Assembly: GCA_040702975.1 (NCBI GenBank)
Contig: CP159990.1
Span: 3,472,001-3,536,000, forward strand
Length of the DNA: 64,000 bases
Direction of reading: 5' to 3'
Source: Roseburia hominis
GTDB taxonomy: Bacteria > Bacillota > Clostridia > Lachnospirales > Lachnospiraceae
The position numbers and the translations under genes are program-made. Numbering within the stretch: position 1 is the stretch's first letter; each line of letters opens with the position of its first letter. The notes beneath the pieces were generated by a model that was given only the letters and a program-made list of their open reading frames with translations, was not told where the DNA came from and did no database searches. This document shows, piece by piece, positions 49,771 to 58,196 of this stretch.

Positions 49771-50733
49771 CTAGTATCCTCCTTTCCTGAAAATAGCATA
49801 AAATGTATACATCGTTCCGGCTACCACCACACCGACGCAGATGTTCAGAATCAGGATCAGGCCGCTGCTCAAAATGGCTCCCGGCGTTCCCAGTGGGATC
49901 ATACTCTCGATATGATTGGCTCCGGTATAGAACGAATAGCTCTTTGCCAGCGCATAGCACGCCAGCGCACAAAAGCTCATTCTCTTGTAAATCTTCTCGG
50001 TAAAGAACCGCTCCGTCTTTGCAAATCCAAACGCATTCAGATACAGGATCAGTCCCGCACCGATCACCGCACCCCCGGAGAAGCCTCCCCCCGGTCCTAA
50101 GTGCCCGCATAAGATCACATAAATTCCAAAAATAAAAATCGGCGGAACCAGGATTCTTGCAACCGTCTGCAGGATAATGTCGTTCTTCGGCTCATGTATC
50201 CGGTCATTCGCTTCCATATAATCCTTGCTGTTTTTCTTATCGATCCGAAGCAGGATCAGGACCGTGCAGGTCGCAATGAACAACACATGTGATTCGCCCA
50301 GCGTATCAAAGGCCCTGTAATCCAGAATCATACCGGTCACAATATTGACGGCTCCCGTTTCCTCCAGACCGTCCTCAATGTAGCGCCCGGCCACCTCATT
50401 ATTTACCGGCCTTTCGGCGGCTCCCAGCGTCGGCAGATTGGACACTGCAATGAGCAGCATCAGGACCAGGCTGACGCAGAATATCACGCTGAACACCCGG
50501 TAAATTCTCTGGAAAATCCGCATTTCCGCATTGTGTTCCAGATCGTAGACCTTCTCCAGCCGCTGTTCCTTCTCCCTGCTGCGCTGCCGCGCCTTCTCCG
50601 GGTCCTCCACAAATTCCTCCTGCGGCTTCATTTCCACCGTGTCGAGGAAGGGGTCCTTCGTTCCGTCAAGCCATTGTTTCAAACGAAAGGATTTCGTTTT
50701 CTCATACTGCTCTTTGGACAATTTCCTACTCAT
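49771..50733 (-). CDS. mrpB: MrpB-type subunit fused to an MbhE-like N-terminal part
   Basis: 320 residues from ATG 50733 (MSRKLSKEQYEK, after GGAGGGGGAG). A charged cytoplasmic head of about 75 residues (EDPEKARQRSREKEQRLEKVYDLE) is followed by one helix and a VNIVTGMILDYRAFDTLGESHVLF block, the MbhE/MrpA C-terminal signature. The MrpB domain follows, with CGHLGPGGGFSGGAVIGAGLILY. In canonical Mrp the MbhE part belongs to MrpA, so this is a rearranged order. The charged head is unusual for the family. Confidence 0.88.
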   Translation of the reverse strand: MSRKLSKEQYEKTKSFRLKQWLDGTKDPFLDTVEMKPQEEFVEDPEKARQRSREKEQRLEKVYDLEHNAEMRIFQRIYRVFSVIFCVSLVLMLLIAVSNLPTLGAAERPVNNEVAGRYIEDGLEETGAVNIVTGMILDYRAFDTLGESHVLFIATCTVLILLRIDKKNSKDYMEANDRIHEPKNDIILQTVARILVPPIFIFGIYVILCGHLGPGGGFSGGAVIGAGLILYLNAFGFAKTERFFTEKIYKRMSFCALACYALAKSYSFYTGANHIESMIPLGTPGAILSSGLILILNICVGVVVAGTMYTFYAIFRKGGY

Positions 50734-50995
50734 GACTCTCCCCCTCCTCTTCCTCATTTTTCATGATCGCATGGATCTTCTTGAGGGTCACAAAAAACAA
50801 CACAGAGGTCACTCCGGCGCCCACCGCAGCCTCTGTGATTGCCAGATCCGGTGACTCCAGAAGAATCCAGATGATCGACATGATCAAACTATAAGACATA
50901 AAAATCAAAATGGAATTCAACAGATTTTTGGAAAGACTCACCGACACGGCGCAAACTACCAGAAATCCTAACAATATACAGGTAAAAAACTGCAT
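50726..50995 (-). CDS. MbhD-like (DUF4040) subunit
   Basis: 89 residues, three membrane helices: FTCILLGFLVVCAVSVSLS, LLNSILIFMSYSLIMSIIWI and an ITEAAVGAGVTSVLFFVTL helix whose LAITEAAVG carries the family's conserved Glu. In Mrp complexes this segment belongs to the MrpA C-terminal part; here it is a separate gene, as in archaeal Mbh. It overlaps mrpB by 8 bp. Confidence 0.88.
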   Translation of the reverse strand: MQFFTCILLGFLVVCAVSVSLSKNLLNSILIFMSYSLIMSIIWILLESPDLAITEAAVGAGVTSVLFFVTLKKIHAIMKNEEEEGESHE

Positions 50996-50998
50996 CGT

Positions 50999-51487
50999 CT
51001 ACGCCTCCTCCTTTTCAAACTGCCCGACTTGCTCTTCCTGCCGGGCGCTCTCTCGCATATCCATTTCCTGCTCTTCCCGCCAGGCGCTCTCTCGCAGGCT
51101 CATCTCCTGCTCTTTTCTCTCAGCGTCTCTTTCTTCTCTTAGTTCCTGCTCGAGATCATCAAGCATCACCATTCGATAATGCTTTTCCCTCTCTTCGTCT
51201 GTCGTCGCCTCAAGACGGGCGATCAGATGAGACGATGCCGGGGAAGAGAACCACAGGAACACGACCACCAGAAATAATTTCAGCGATGTAAAATTGAATC
51301 CGCTCATGATAATAAGCCCCATAAGAGAGAACCCGATTCCCAGAGTATCCCCCATGGCTGCCGCATGCATACGGTTCAGCACATATTTAAACCGAAACAC
51401 GCCGATCATTTCTATGGCAAATATGGCAAGACCGCAAAGCAGAAGAAATGCGCCTGCCAGAAAACGAACCCACTCAATTACTGCCAT
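50999..51487 (-). CDS. mrpG: MrpG subunit with a charged repeat tail
   Basis: 162 residues. The first 100 are ordinary MrpG: three helices with FRFKYVLNRMHAAAMGDTLGIGFSLMGLI. The last 60 are an added cytoplasmic tail rich in Glu/Arg with an imperfect repeat REEQEMDMRESA (also QEMSLRESAW), probably coiled coil. The tail is not part of usual MrpG (about 100-125 residues). The start overlaps mrpF by 14 bp. Confidence 0.88.
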   Translation of the reverse strand: MAVIEWVRFLAGAFLLLCGLAIFAIEMIGVFRFKYVLNRMHAAAMGDTLGIGFSLMGLIIMSGFNFTSLKLFLVVVFLWFSSPASSHLIARLEATTDEEREKHYRMVMLDDLEQELREERDAERKEQEMSLRESAWREEQEMDMRESARQEEQVGQFEKEEA

Positions 51488-51806
51488 TCTTTTTCTCCTC
51501 CTCTTCCTTCTTCTCCAAGTACACTCCCATGTATACCTTCGTCAGCACGATAACTGCAAGAAAACTGATCATCGCATAGATCAGACAGATATCCACCAGA
51601 TACCCTTCCTCCAGCATAAGCGCCAGAATCGCAATGATGACCATGACCATCGTTCCCATCATGTTGACGGACACAATGCGGTCCGCAATCCTCGGCCCGA
51701 TGATCGCACGAATCAGGCAGAGCACCACCATGACCGCAAGAAAAACCAGCGCTCCCACAAATATTCCGTGATACAGCATTTCCAGTCTCGGAATTCCTCT
51801 TCCCAT
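51474..51806 (-). CDS. mrpF: MrpF subunit
   Basis: 110 residues, three helices with the family signature IRAIIGPRIADRIVSVNMMGTMVMVII and the acid-bearing EEGYLVDICLIYAMISFLAVIVL. Small subunit of the multi-subunit Na+(or K+)/H+ antiporter. Ends in a KKEEEEKKN tail. Short gap to mrpE. Confidence 0.9.
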   Translation of the reverse strand: MGRGIPRLEMLYHGIFVGALVFLAVMVVLCLIRAIIGPRIADRIVSVNMMGTMVMVIIAILALMLEEGYLVDICLIYAMISFLAVIVLTKVYMGVYLEKKEEEEKKNGSN

Positions 51807-51817
51807 ATTTTCGCCTC

Positions 51818-52279
51818 CTAATCCTCTTCCAATTCCTTAATCTTCTTTACGAACACCGAATCCGCCATTCCCTCTGCCAGACTCTCATCAAGACAGTGGA
51901 CCACATACTGCGAATCCTTGAGAAGCACGGTGATTGTCCCCGGCGTCAGGGTAATCGCATTGGCCAAAAGAGCCTGTCCCGCCGGCGTCTTCATATCGGA
52001 TTCAAAACTGACCAGTGTAGGTTCGATCTCTTCTTTTTCAGAAAGGATCATATGAATCACCGCAGCATTAGCTTTTACAATCTCAATCACAAGAACCACG
52101 ATATACTTCAAAAACTGAAAAGTCTTCTTCAGATTGTGTTTCTCCTTCTCAACACTATAATCCATAAATTTACAGGTAAACGCAAAAATGACTCCTGCAA
52201 TAATAAGGCCAAAAATACAAATCTCCAAAGTGAAATTTCCATTAAAAATAATCCATAGTAAAAAGTATAGAAGATACAT
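51818..52279 (-). CDS. mrpE: MrpE subunit
   Basis: 153 residues, N-terminal helices (LLYFLLWIIFNGNFTLEICIFGLIIAGVIFAF) then the conserved domain with TPAGQALLANAITLTPGTITVLLKD, the MrpE signature. First gene of the operon, with GGAGGA before ATG 52279. No evident operator; a 200-bp gap back to purH holds that unit's terminator. Confidence 0.92.
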   Translation of the reverse strand: MYLLYFLLWIIFNGNFTLEICIFGLIIAGVIFAFTCKFMDYSVEKEKHNLKKTFQFLKYIVVLVIEIVKANAAVIHMILSEKEEIEPTLVSFESDMKTPAGQALLANAITLTPGTITVLLKDSQYVVHCLDESLAEGMADSVFVKKIKELEED

Positions 52280-52414
52280 GATTCATTCCTCCATTTTCTC
52301 CAAAGTTTTTACCCACAAAGCCAATATCCGGAATTCTTCCTTCCATAGCGCCTGGTTTCTTTAAAAAAATCGGTTATATTGTAACTCTTTCTTTTTATAA
52401 AGTCCAGCATTAAA

Positions 52415-52463
52415 AGAAAAAAATACCCCTTGGGTCCTGTGATACCAGTTCCCAAAGGGTATT
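52415..52463 (-). terminator. Terminator of the purO-purH unit
   Basis: AATACCCTTTGGG pairs with CCCAAGGGGTATT on the minus strand, followed by TTTTTTC, about 20 bp after the purH stop. Confidence 0.85.
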
Positions 52464-52486
52464 CTGCACTTCTATTCAAATTTCTA

Positions 52487-53665
52487 TTAGTGGTGGAACA
52501 GTCTGAGCCCTGTAAATGCCATCGCCATTCCATATTTGTTGCAGGTCGCAATTACATTGTCATCTCTCACGGATCCGCCCGGCTGAGCCACATATTTAAC
52601 ACCACTCTTATGTGCACGCTCAATGTTATCTCCAAACGGGAAGAATGCATCTGAGCCCAGTGCTACGTCCGTCATCTGATCCAGCCATTCTCTCTTTTCT
52701 TCTCTTGTAAATACGTCCGGTTTAACCGTGAAAATGTTCTCCCAGGCGCCGTCTGCCAAAACGTCCATATACTCATCACCGATGTAGAGATCGATCGCAT
52801 TATCCCGGTCCGCTCTTCTGATGCCCTCTTTAAATGGAAGATTTAGAACCTTCGGGCACTGTCTCAGCCACCAGTTATCTGCCTTCTGACCAGCCAGACG
52901 TGTACAGTGGATTCTGGACTGCTGGCCTGCACCGATACCGATCGCCTGTCCACCCTTCACATAGCATACAGAGTTGGACTGCGTATATTTCAGCGTGATC
53001 ATAGAAATCGCCAAATCAATCTTCGCCGACTCCGGAAGCTCTTTATTCTCCGTAACCACATTTGCAAAGAATTCATCGTTAATCACCAGCTCATTTCTTC
53101 CCTGCTCGAAGGTGATTCCGAATACATCTTTATGCTCGGTCGGCGCCGGTACATAATTCGGATCGATCTCGATCACATTGTAATTCCCGTTTTTCTTCTG
53201 CTTCAGGATCTCGAGTGCTTCCGGCTCATATCCCGGAGCGATCACGCCGTCAGAGACCTCCCGTTTGATCAGTCTTGCGGTATCCACGTCGCAGACATCA
53301 GACAGGGAGATAAAATCACCAAAGGAAGACATTCTGTCTGCACCTCTCGCACGTGCATATGCACTTGCAAGCGGAGAAAGCTCACCGAGATCGTCCACCC
53401 AGTAAATCTTAGCCAATGTCTCAGTAAGCGGAAGCCCTACTGCCGCTCCTGCCGGTGATACATGCTTGAAGGACGTCGCTGCCGGAAGCCCGGTCGCCTT
53501 CTTTAGCTCCTTCACAAGCTGCCAGCCATTGAAAGCATCAAGGAAATTGATGTATCCCGGACGTCCACAGAGAACCTTGATCGGAAGCTCGCTTCCATCT
53601 TTCATATATATGCGGGACGGCTTCTGGTTCGGGTTACAACCGTACTTTAATTCTAATTCGTTCAT
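52487..53665 (-). CDS. purH: Stand-alone AICAR formyltransferase (PurH transformylase domain only)
   Basis: 392 residues from ATG 53665 (MNELELKYGCNPNQ), which has GAGGTG upstream. It carries the AICARFT motifs KYGCNPNQKPSRIY, TSFKHVSPAGAAVG (the catalytic Lys-His pair), SSFGDFISLSD and AQPGGSVRDD, and converts AICAR plus 10-formyl-THF to FAICAR. The N-terminal MGS-like IMP cyclohydrolase domain of ordinary bacterial PurH is absent. The missing activity is supplied by the adjacent PurO-type gene. Confidence 0.92.
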   Translation of the reverse strand: MNELELKYGCNPNQKPSRIYMKDGSELPIKVLCGRPGYINFLDAFNGWQLVKELKKATGLPAATSFKHVSPAGAAVGLPLTETLAKIYWVDDLGELSPLASAYARARGADRMSSFGDFISLSDVCDVDTARLIKREVSDGVIAPGYEPEALEILKQKKNGNYNVIEIDPNYVPAPTEHKDVFGITFEQGRNELVINDEFFANVVTENKELPESAKIDLAISMITLKYTQSNSVCYVKGGQAIGIGAGQQSRIHCTRLAGQKADNWWLRQCPKVLNLPFKEGIRRADRDNAIDLYIGDEYMDVLADGAWENIFTVKPDVFTREEKREWLDQMTDVALGSDAFFPFGDNIERAHKSGVKYVAQPGGSVRDDNVIATCNKYGMAMAFTGLRLFHH

Positions 53666-53696
53666 AATATTCTGCACCTCATTTTCCAAAAATTGA

Positions 53697-54410
53697 TTAT
53701 TGATTCTTATTCACGATGCGGCTCTCATATTTTCCGGTCGCAATATCAATGTATCTGACGAACAAAGATACCTTGTTATCAGCATTTAAGCTATTCCAAA
53801 GTTTCTCAGTAAACTCGTTCATGTCGTCTGGAATACTGATCAGTTTCGGTTCGCCCTCAAAACTCGGAAGCGGATTCCCATCGCACATATAAGTATGAAT
53901 GAAATGCCCCTCGCCTGCTGCCGGATTCTCGTACGCAAAGGTATAGCGGTTGCAGCTTTCCGGATTTCCATTGTTACTCTTTAAAATAGACATTGCATAG
54001 TTATATTTTCCGTTTTCAATATGCATGATGCCGGAAATACGAGGCGTATAGTTCGGTCCGTCCGGCTCGAACTCACGACTTCTAAGGGACTGCTCAAACG
54101 TCAGCTGCTTGTCCATTCCTTCATAGATCGTGTCGGTCTGATCGCCATTTGTAACGATCGTCTTGTTGCCAAGTACCCGCACCGGGGCGTAAATAATAAG
54201 GCTCGGGTCCGTCAGCTTGGACTCATCAAATGCCTGTGTACGGATTCCTTCTCCTTCTTCCACAAAAATACGGTTACGGCTGTTCTCGCTTCTTCCCATA
54301 ATGAAATAAGCGGTCACTGCCTTACTTCCGTCGGCTGACTTGCCGATGATGATTCCTCTTCCCGGATAAGAATTGTTCTGCAGTTCTTTTTCAATACATA
54401 ACATTTCCAT
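53697..54410 (-). CDS. purO: PurO-type IMP cyclohydrolase
   Basis: 237 residues from ATG 54410 (MEMLCIEKELQNN), preceded by AAGGAG at 8 nt. It closes FAICAR to IMP, the last step. Family traits: NNSYPGRGIIIGKSADGSKAVTAYFIMGRSENSRNR (N-terminal nucleophile-type fold near its start), ALL-beta body, and FEPDGPNYTPRISG. PurO is best known from archaea but has clostridial members. Upstream of purH by 31 bp and co-transcribed. Confidence 0.9.
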   Translation of the reverse strand: MEMLCIEKELQNNSYPGRGIIIGKSADGSKAVTAYFIMGRSENSRNRIFVEEGEGIRTQAFDESKLTDPSLIIYAPVRVLGNKTIVTNGDQTDTIYEGMDKQLTFEQSLRSREFEPDGPNYTPRISGIMHIENGKYNYAMSILKSNNGNPESCNRYTFAYENPAAGEGHFIHTYMCDGNPLPSFEGEPKLISIPDDMNEFTEKLWNSLNADNKVSLFVRYIDIATGKYESRIVNKNQ

Positions 54411-54550
54411 GCCTGATTCTCCTTCTAAATATGTAATAAGGGTATTTAAAAAATTTAACAATACGATTATAACCCGAACATAGGTCAGATTTCCACCCTT
54501 TTAGTAGAAAATTTGAAAATCTTGTCCTGATCTTTTTATTATGCCCGCAA

Positions 54551-57319
54551 TCAGGGGACTTGCACAGCCACACTTCCCTTATATATCCCCAAAGGCAGCC
54601 AAACACAAATACCTGTCAAAGCCGCCAAAATGCCTCCCATGGCCGCATACGGAAACAGAAAAACAAAGTACGCTGCCTGTGCTTTAAGATAAATGGATAG
54701 TAAATACAAAATCCCCGTCCCCAAAGAACATACCAGGCCGGCGGTAGTAAGCGCATATCCCAATCCTTCCGCCAGAAGCATCACCTTTAGCTGCCGGGCC
54801 GTCATTCCGATGCTGCGAAGGGCAGAAAATTCCAGTTCCCTGGCAGTAAGGGAGGTCGCCATGATGTTAAAATAATTCATGATTCCCATGAATATAAGCG
54901 CCGCACTCAAAGCGCCCATAATGATCCGATTTGTCTGAATCGTCCCCTTCGCTTCGGACATAAGCTCAGATTTTGCAGTCATATGGACTCCCTTTTCATT
55001 TCCCGTAAGCAAAAAGGAACTGTTCTCCTCTTTGATCAGCTTTTGCAGAGCCTGCTTCACAATTGGCTCTTTCCCTTTCCTGGCATCAAAAGAAACGGAA
55101 AATGTCTTCACACTCTCACCAAGTTTCTCAAAACCTTTCCCGCTCACAAGCAGATAAATCGGAAGACGTTCTTCATCATAATAGCATTCTTCCACGGTTA
55201 GCGGTGGGAAATCCTTCCTGCGCGTATCCAGATACCCCGCCACCTTCATCGTCACCGCATTTTCCCACGCCTCCTTTTCTTCAGCTTCCCACTCGTCCTG
55301 GTGCCGGTTATCCCAGTCTGCCAACTCCCCCGGCGTCAACCGCTCGATCAGCTCCCGCCGCTCGTCCGCTTCCTCCTTAGACCTGAGCGGGCGAAAGGAT
55401 AATGGTAGCCCCACCGCCTGATTCCCCAGCTTCTGTGCCTCGGGCGAGAGCCTGTGATCGTGAATCAGAAGGAATCCTTCCCCATCACGCAGCAGATCCA
55501 TTTCTATATGAAGAGAATGCTTCTTTACAAATTTTTCTAATTTCTCTAAATACGCCTCGTCCGCAATCTGCACGGTCACTCCGTTTCCCCAAATTCCTTT
55601 TTCTTTATATTCCTGATAGGCCTTTTCGTCCAAATTTTCAGCACTTGCAAATGGATATAGCGCTGTCCCAAAATCTCTTATCTGAAAATATGCTCCCTGT
55701 GTTAATTTTATTGTTTCTTTATTCACTCCATTCATACTTTCAATACTATTTAGCAGATTTTCAGAAATAGGAGAAAACTGATTATGACTACACAAGGTCC
55801 AATCCACTCTTGTCTGCGACATTTCATTTGCACTCACCGAGCTGGCAAGTGCGAAGTCCGGCTTTGCCTGAATCTCGTTCGTTTGATCCAGTCCATTTCC
55901 GATCACACTTGTGCCAAGAGCCGTAGTAATTCCAAGGAACAGAGAAAAAATGGTAAAGGCAAAACGCCACGGATACCGCAGGAGATTCCTCCCGGCCATG
56001 CGCAGGACCTCGCCATATGCTGCTATATGTTTCTTCCTGTTCCTTTTCCCGGCACCGGGAAATGCTCTGCGACGATATGCTTTTTTGCGCGCCCGTCCTG
56101 CCTCGCCGATGTAGTGCATCGCCTCCACCGGCGCCAGATGCAAAAGCCTGCGCAGTGTCCACCCGGCGGCGATCCAGATCGTCACTGCCACAAAGAGAAT
56201 CGATGCGGCCAGGATTTCCGGCCGAAAAATGTAAAGTTCTTTCGCCTTTCCAAAAAACTGCAGATACAGCGCCCCCAAAATCTTTGTAAGCGCCGTCTGA
56301 ATCAGGAATATCGAAATCATTCCACCCAGCGTTCCCGCGATGACCACGACCCGAAGGACCTGCCGCATAAATATGACCCTTAGCTGCCTTGGCGTCGTGC
56401 CGATCGTCTGCAATAATCCATACTGGCGTATTTCCTTCTGCATGGAAAAATGCATGACATTCTGAATCAGCAAAAATACACTCACCAAAATCAATATACC
56501 GCAAACAATCGCTATTTTCCAGCCTCCGGTAAATTTTTCCATTGCTTTGTAAGTGAATGTATTTCCTCCAACAAACCGCTGTCCCTTGTCCTGAGTATCA
56601 ATATCCGCATACAGGCGCTGTTCAATCGTTTCACCGCTGATTCCGTCTTTCTGCAGAATCTGCAGATAATCCGGCCTGTCAAAATCTCCACCCAATTCTT
56701 CGGCAAATACCTGCGACACATACCCCAGAGGCTGGCTGGTATCCGGATTCAAATAGTCCGTAAAATATCCCGAAAGCGTAAAGACCTCCTTCTTTTCATA
56801 AAACAAACGGTACTCAATCTTAAGCGGGATCTCCATTCCTAGGGCAGGCTCCTCAATCCCTATGGCAGCCAGCGCACGCCTTGAGAGCATAATCTCCTTC
56901 CCCTTTTTGGGATATTCCCCCTGTATTTCGGTATAAGCCGGAACCGTCAGCTTTTCCCAGGCCGTCTGATCCAGCGCCCTGATCTCGCCGCAAAACGTTT
57001 CCTCAAAATAGGCCCCTCCCACGTCAATTTCTTTTCCCACCTCACGGATATAATCCAGATTTTTAAGCGCACAATACTGCTCCTTACTTCCCCGCTCCAG
57101 ATATGTCGTTGCGAGACCGCCATTTTCCCGGGCGGCTTTCAGGTATTCTGCCTCCACCTTACCGAATGCTATGGTGAATACGGTGCACAGAACCACGATT
57201 CCGCATATGGCAGCCCCGGTAAGAATACGGTTTCTCCCACGATTTGCCTGGTAATATGCCTTTGCCAGTTCTTTTATAATCTCCGTATTTTTATTTGAAA
57301 TATTTCTGCCTCCAAACAT
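54551..57319 (-). CDS. FtsX-type ABC transporter permease
   Basis: 922 residues. An N-terminal helix (ILTGAAICGIVVLCTVFTIAFG) leads to a large extracellular domain of about 200 residues, then FtsX domain 1 (VCGILILVSVFLLIQNVMHF, LQTIGTTPRQLRVIFMRQV). A basic loop (KKAYRRRAFPGAGKRNRKKH) joins a second half with another extracellular domain and FtsX domain 2 (IIMGALSAALIFMGIMNYF, LRSIGMTARQLKVMLLAEGLG). It resembles MacB/BceB-like exporters for peptides or lipids. It follows the ATPase gene by 16 bp. Confidence 0.9.
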   Translation of the reverse strand: MFGGRNISNKNTEIIKELAKAYYQANRGRNRILTGAAICGIVVLCTVFTIAFGKVEAEYLKAARENGGLATTYLERGSKEQYCALKNLDYIREVGKEIDVGGAYFEETFCGEIRALDQTAWEKLTVPAYTEIQGEYPKKGKEIMLSRRALAAIGIEEPALGMEIPLKIEYRLFYEKKEVFTLSGYFTDYLNPDTSQPLGYVSQVFAEELGGDFDRPDYLQILQKDGISGETIEQRLYADIDTQDKGQRFVGGNTFTYKAMEKFTGGWKIAIVCGILILVSVFLLIQNVMHFSMQKEIRQYGLLQTIGTTPRQLRVIFMRQVLRVVVIAGTLGGMISIFLIQTALTKILGALYLQFFGKAKELYIFRPEILAASILFVAVTIWIAAGWTLRRLLHLAPVEAMHYIGEAGRARKKAYRRRAFPGAGKRNRKKHIAAYGEVLRMAGRNLLRYPWRFAFTIFSLFLGITTALGTSVIGNGLDQTNEIQAKPDFALASSVSANEMSQTRVDWTLCSHNQFSPISENLLNSIESMNGVNKETIKLTQGAYFQIRDFGTALYPFASAENLDEKAYQEYKEKGIWGNGVTVQIADEAYLEKLEKFVKKHSLHIEMDLLRDGEGFLLIHDHRLSPEAQKLGNQAVGLPLSFRPLRSKEEADERRELIERLTPGELADWDNRHQDEWEAEEKEAWENAVTMKVAGYLDTRRKDFPPLTVEECYYDEERLPIYLLVSGKGFEKLGESVKTFSVSFDARKGKEPIVKQALQKLIKEENSSFLLTGNEKGVHMTAKSELMSEAKGTIQTNRIIMGALSAALIFMGIMNYFNIMATSLTARELEFSALRSIGMTARQLKVMLLAEGLGYALTTAGLVCSLGTGILYLLSIYLKAQAAYFVFLFPYAAMGGILAALTGICVWLPLGIYKGSVAVQVP

Positions 57320-57335
57320 TTTTCCTGCTCACCTT

Positions 57336-58010
57336 CTATCCATGAAACTGGCAGACCTCTCCGTCCTCGATCCGAATGATTCTGTCGGCCATCTGGGCAA
57401 CTTCCTCCTCGTGCGTTACCACGATAATGGTCTGATGAAATCTTCTGGCGCTGCTTTTTAACAGAGCCACCACCTCCAGCGTCGTATGCGAATCCAGGTT
57501 CCCCGTCGGTTCATCAGCAAGAAGAAGGGCCGGTTTGGTCATAAGTGCCCTGGCAATCGCCGTCCTCTGCTGCTGCCCGCCGGAAAGCGTTCCCGGCATC
57601 TTGTCCAGCTTTTCCCGGATTCCAAGCATCTTCACCACTTCCTCAAAAAAATCCTCATCTATCACAGTTCCGTCCAGCTTAAGTGGAAGTAAAATATTCT
57701 CGCGCACGCTTAAGACCGGAACCAGGTTGAATTGCTGGAATACGAAGCCGATATTCCTCCTTCGAAAAATGGTAAGTTCTTCACTGTTCATATCTTTTAG
57801 GCTGTACCCCCGAATCCATACGCCGCCTGCCGTCGGTACGTCAAGGCCGCCCAGAAGATTCATCAGCGTTGTCTTCCCACTGCCGGAGCTTCCCACCACG
57901 GCTACAAATTCTCCTTCCTCTACTGAAAGCGTCACCTTCTTCAGCGCACATACCTGATTTTCTCCACTTCCGTATATTTTTTGCAGAGCTGCCGCTTTTA
58001 CTATTTCCAT
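57336..58010 (-). CDS. ABC transporter ATPase (LolD/MacB family)
   Basis: 224 residues with Walker [14 protein letters not shown]-loop [12 protein letters not shown], signature [15 protein letters not shown], Walker [13 protein letters not shown] and the H-loop VVTHEEE. Partner of the FtsX permease. Its promoter carries 11-bp-phased direct repeats, see 58035-58069. Confidence 0.96.
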   Translation of the reverse strand: MEIVKAAALQKIYGSGENQVCALKKVTLSVEEGEFVAVVGSSGSGKTTLMNLLGGLDVPTAGGVWIRGYSLKDMNSEELTIFRRRNIGFVFQQFNLVPVLSVRENILLPLKLDGTVIDEDFFEEVVKMLGIREKLDKMPGTLSGGQQQRTAIARALMTKPALLLADEPTGNLDSHTTLEVVALLKSSARRFHQTIIVVTHEEEVAQMADRIIRIEDGEVCQFHG

Positions 58011-58034
58011 GAAAACACCTTCCTTCTTTCCACT

Positions 58035-58069
58035 ATTATACAGGGCAAATCTAACAAACCTCTAACAAA
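58035..58069 (-). promoter_or_regulatory. Activator-type promoter of the ABC exporter with direct repeats
   Basis: Two copies of TTTGTTAGA (58069-58061 and 58058-58050), 11 bp apart, then a perfect TATAAT (58040-58035). The -35 position (AGAGGT) is non-consensus. Tandem half-sites phased one helical turn across the -35 are the usual binding pattern of OmpR/PhoB regulators, fitting the response regulator at 61948-62622. Confidence 0.65.
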
Positions 58070-58070
58070 T

Positions 58071-58102
58071 ATAAAAATGGCAGCACTCACGCGCTGCCAT
58101 TC
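58071..58102 (-). terminator. Terminator upstream of the ABC exporter
   Basis: AATGGCAGC-gcgtgagt-GCTGCCATT followed by TTTATATTT on the minus strand; ends the Rpn-family transcript. Confidence 0.75.
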
Positions 58103-58104
58103 TC

Positions 58105-58196
58105 ATACCTTATGAAACGGCCGAATGGCCATACGGGATGCCCTTTGGGTATACCTTATGAAACGGCCGAATGGCCATACGGGATGCCCTTGGGTA
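58105..58196. repeat. Tandem duplication, 46-bp and 45-bp copies
   Basis: Copies at 58105-58150 and 58151-58195 differ only by one T in CCCTTTGGG versus CCCTTGGG. Each contains the palindrome CGGCCgaatGGCC and ATACC/GGTAT ends. It lies between the Rpn-family stop and the terminator. Confidence 0.85.

Noticed and set aside
42696..52279. A complete complex I or membrane-bound hydrogenase
   Set aside because: No NuoB/C/D/H/I-type or hydrogenase large/small subunit genes are present before the terminator.
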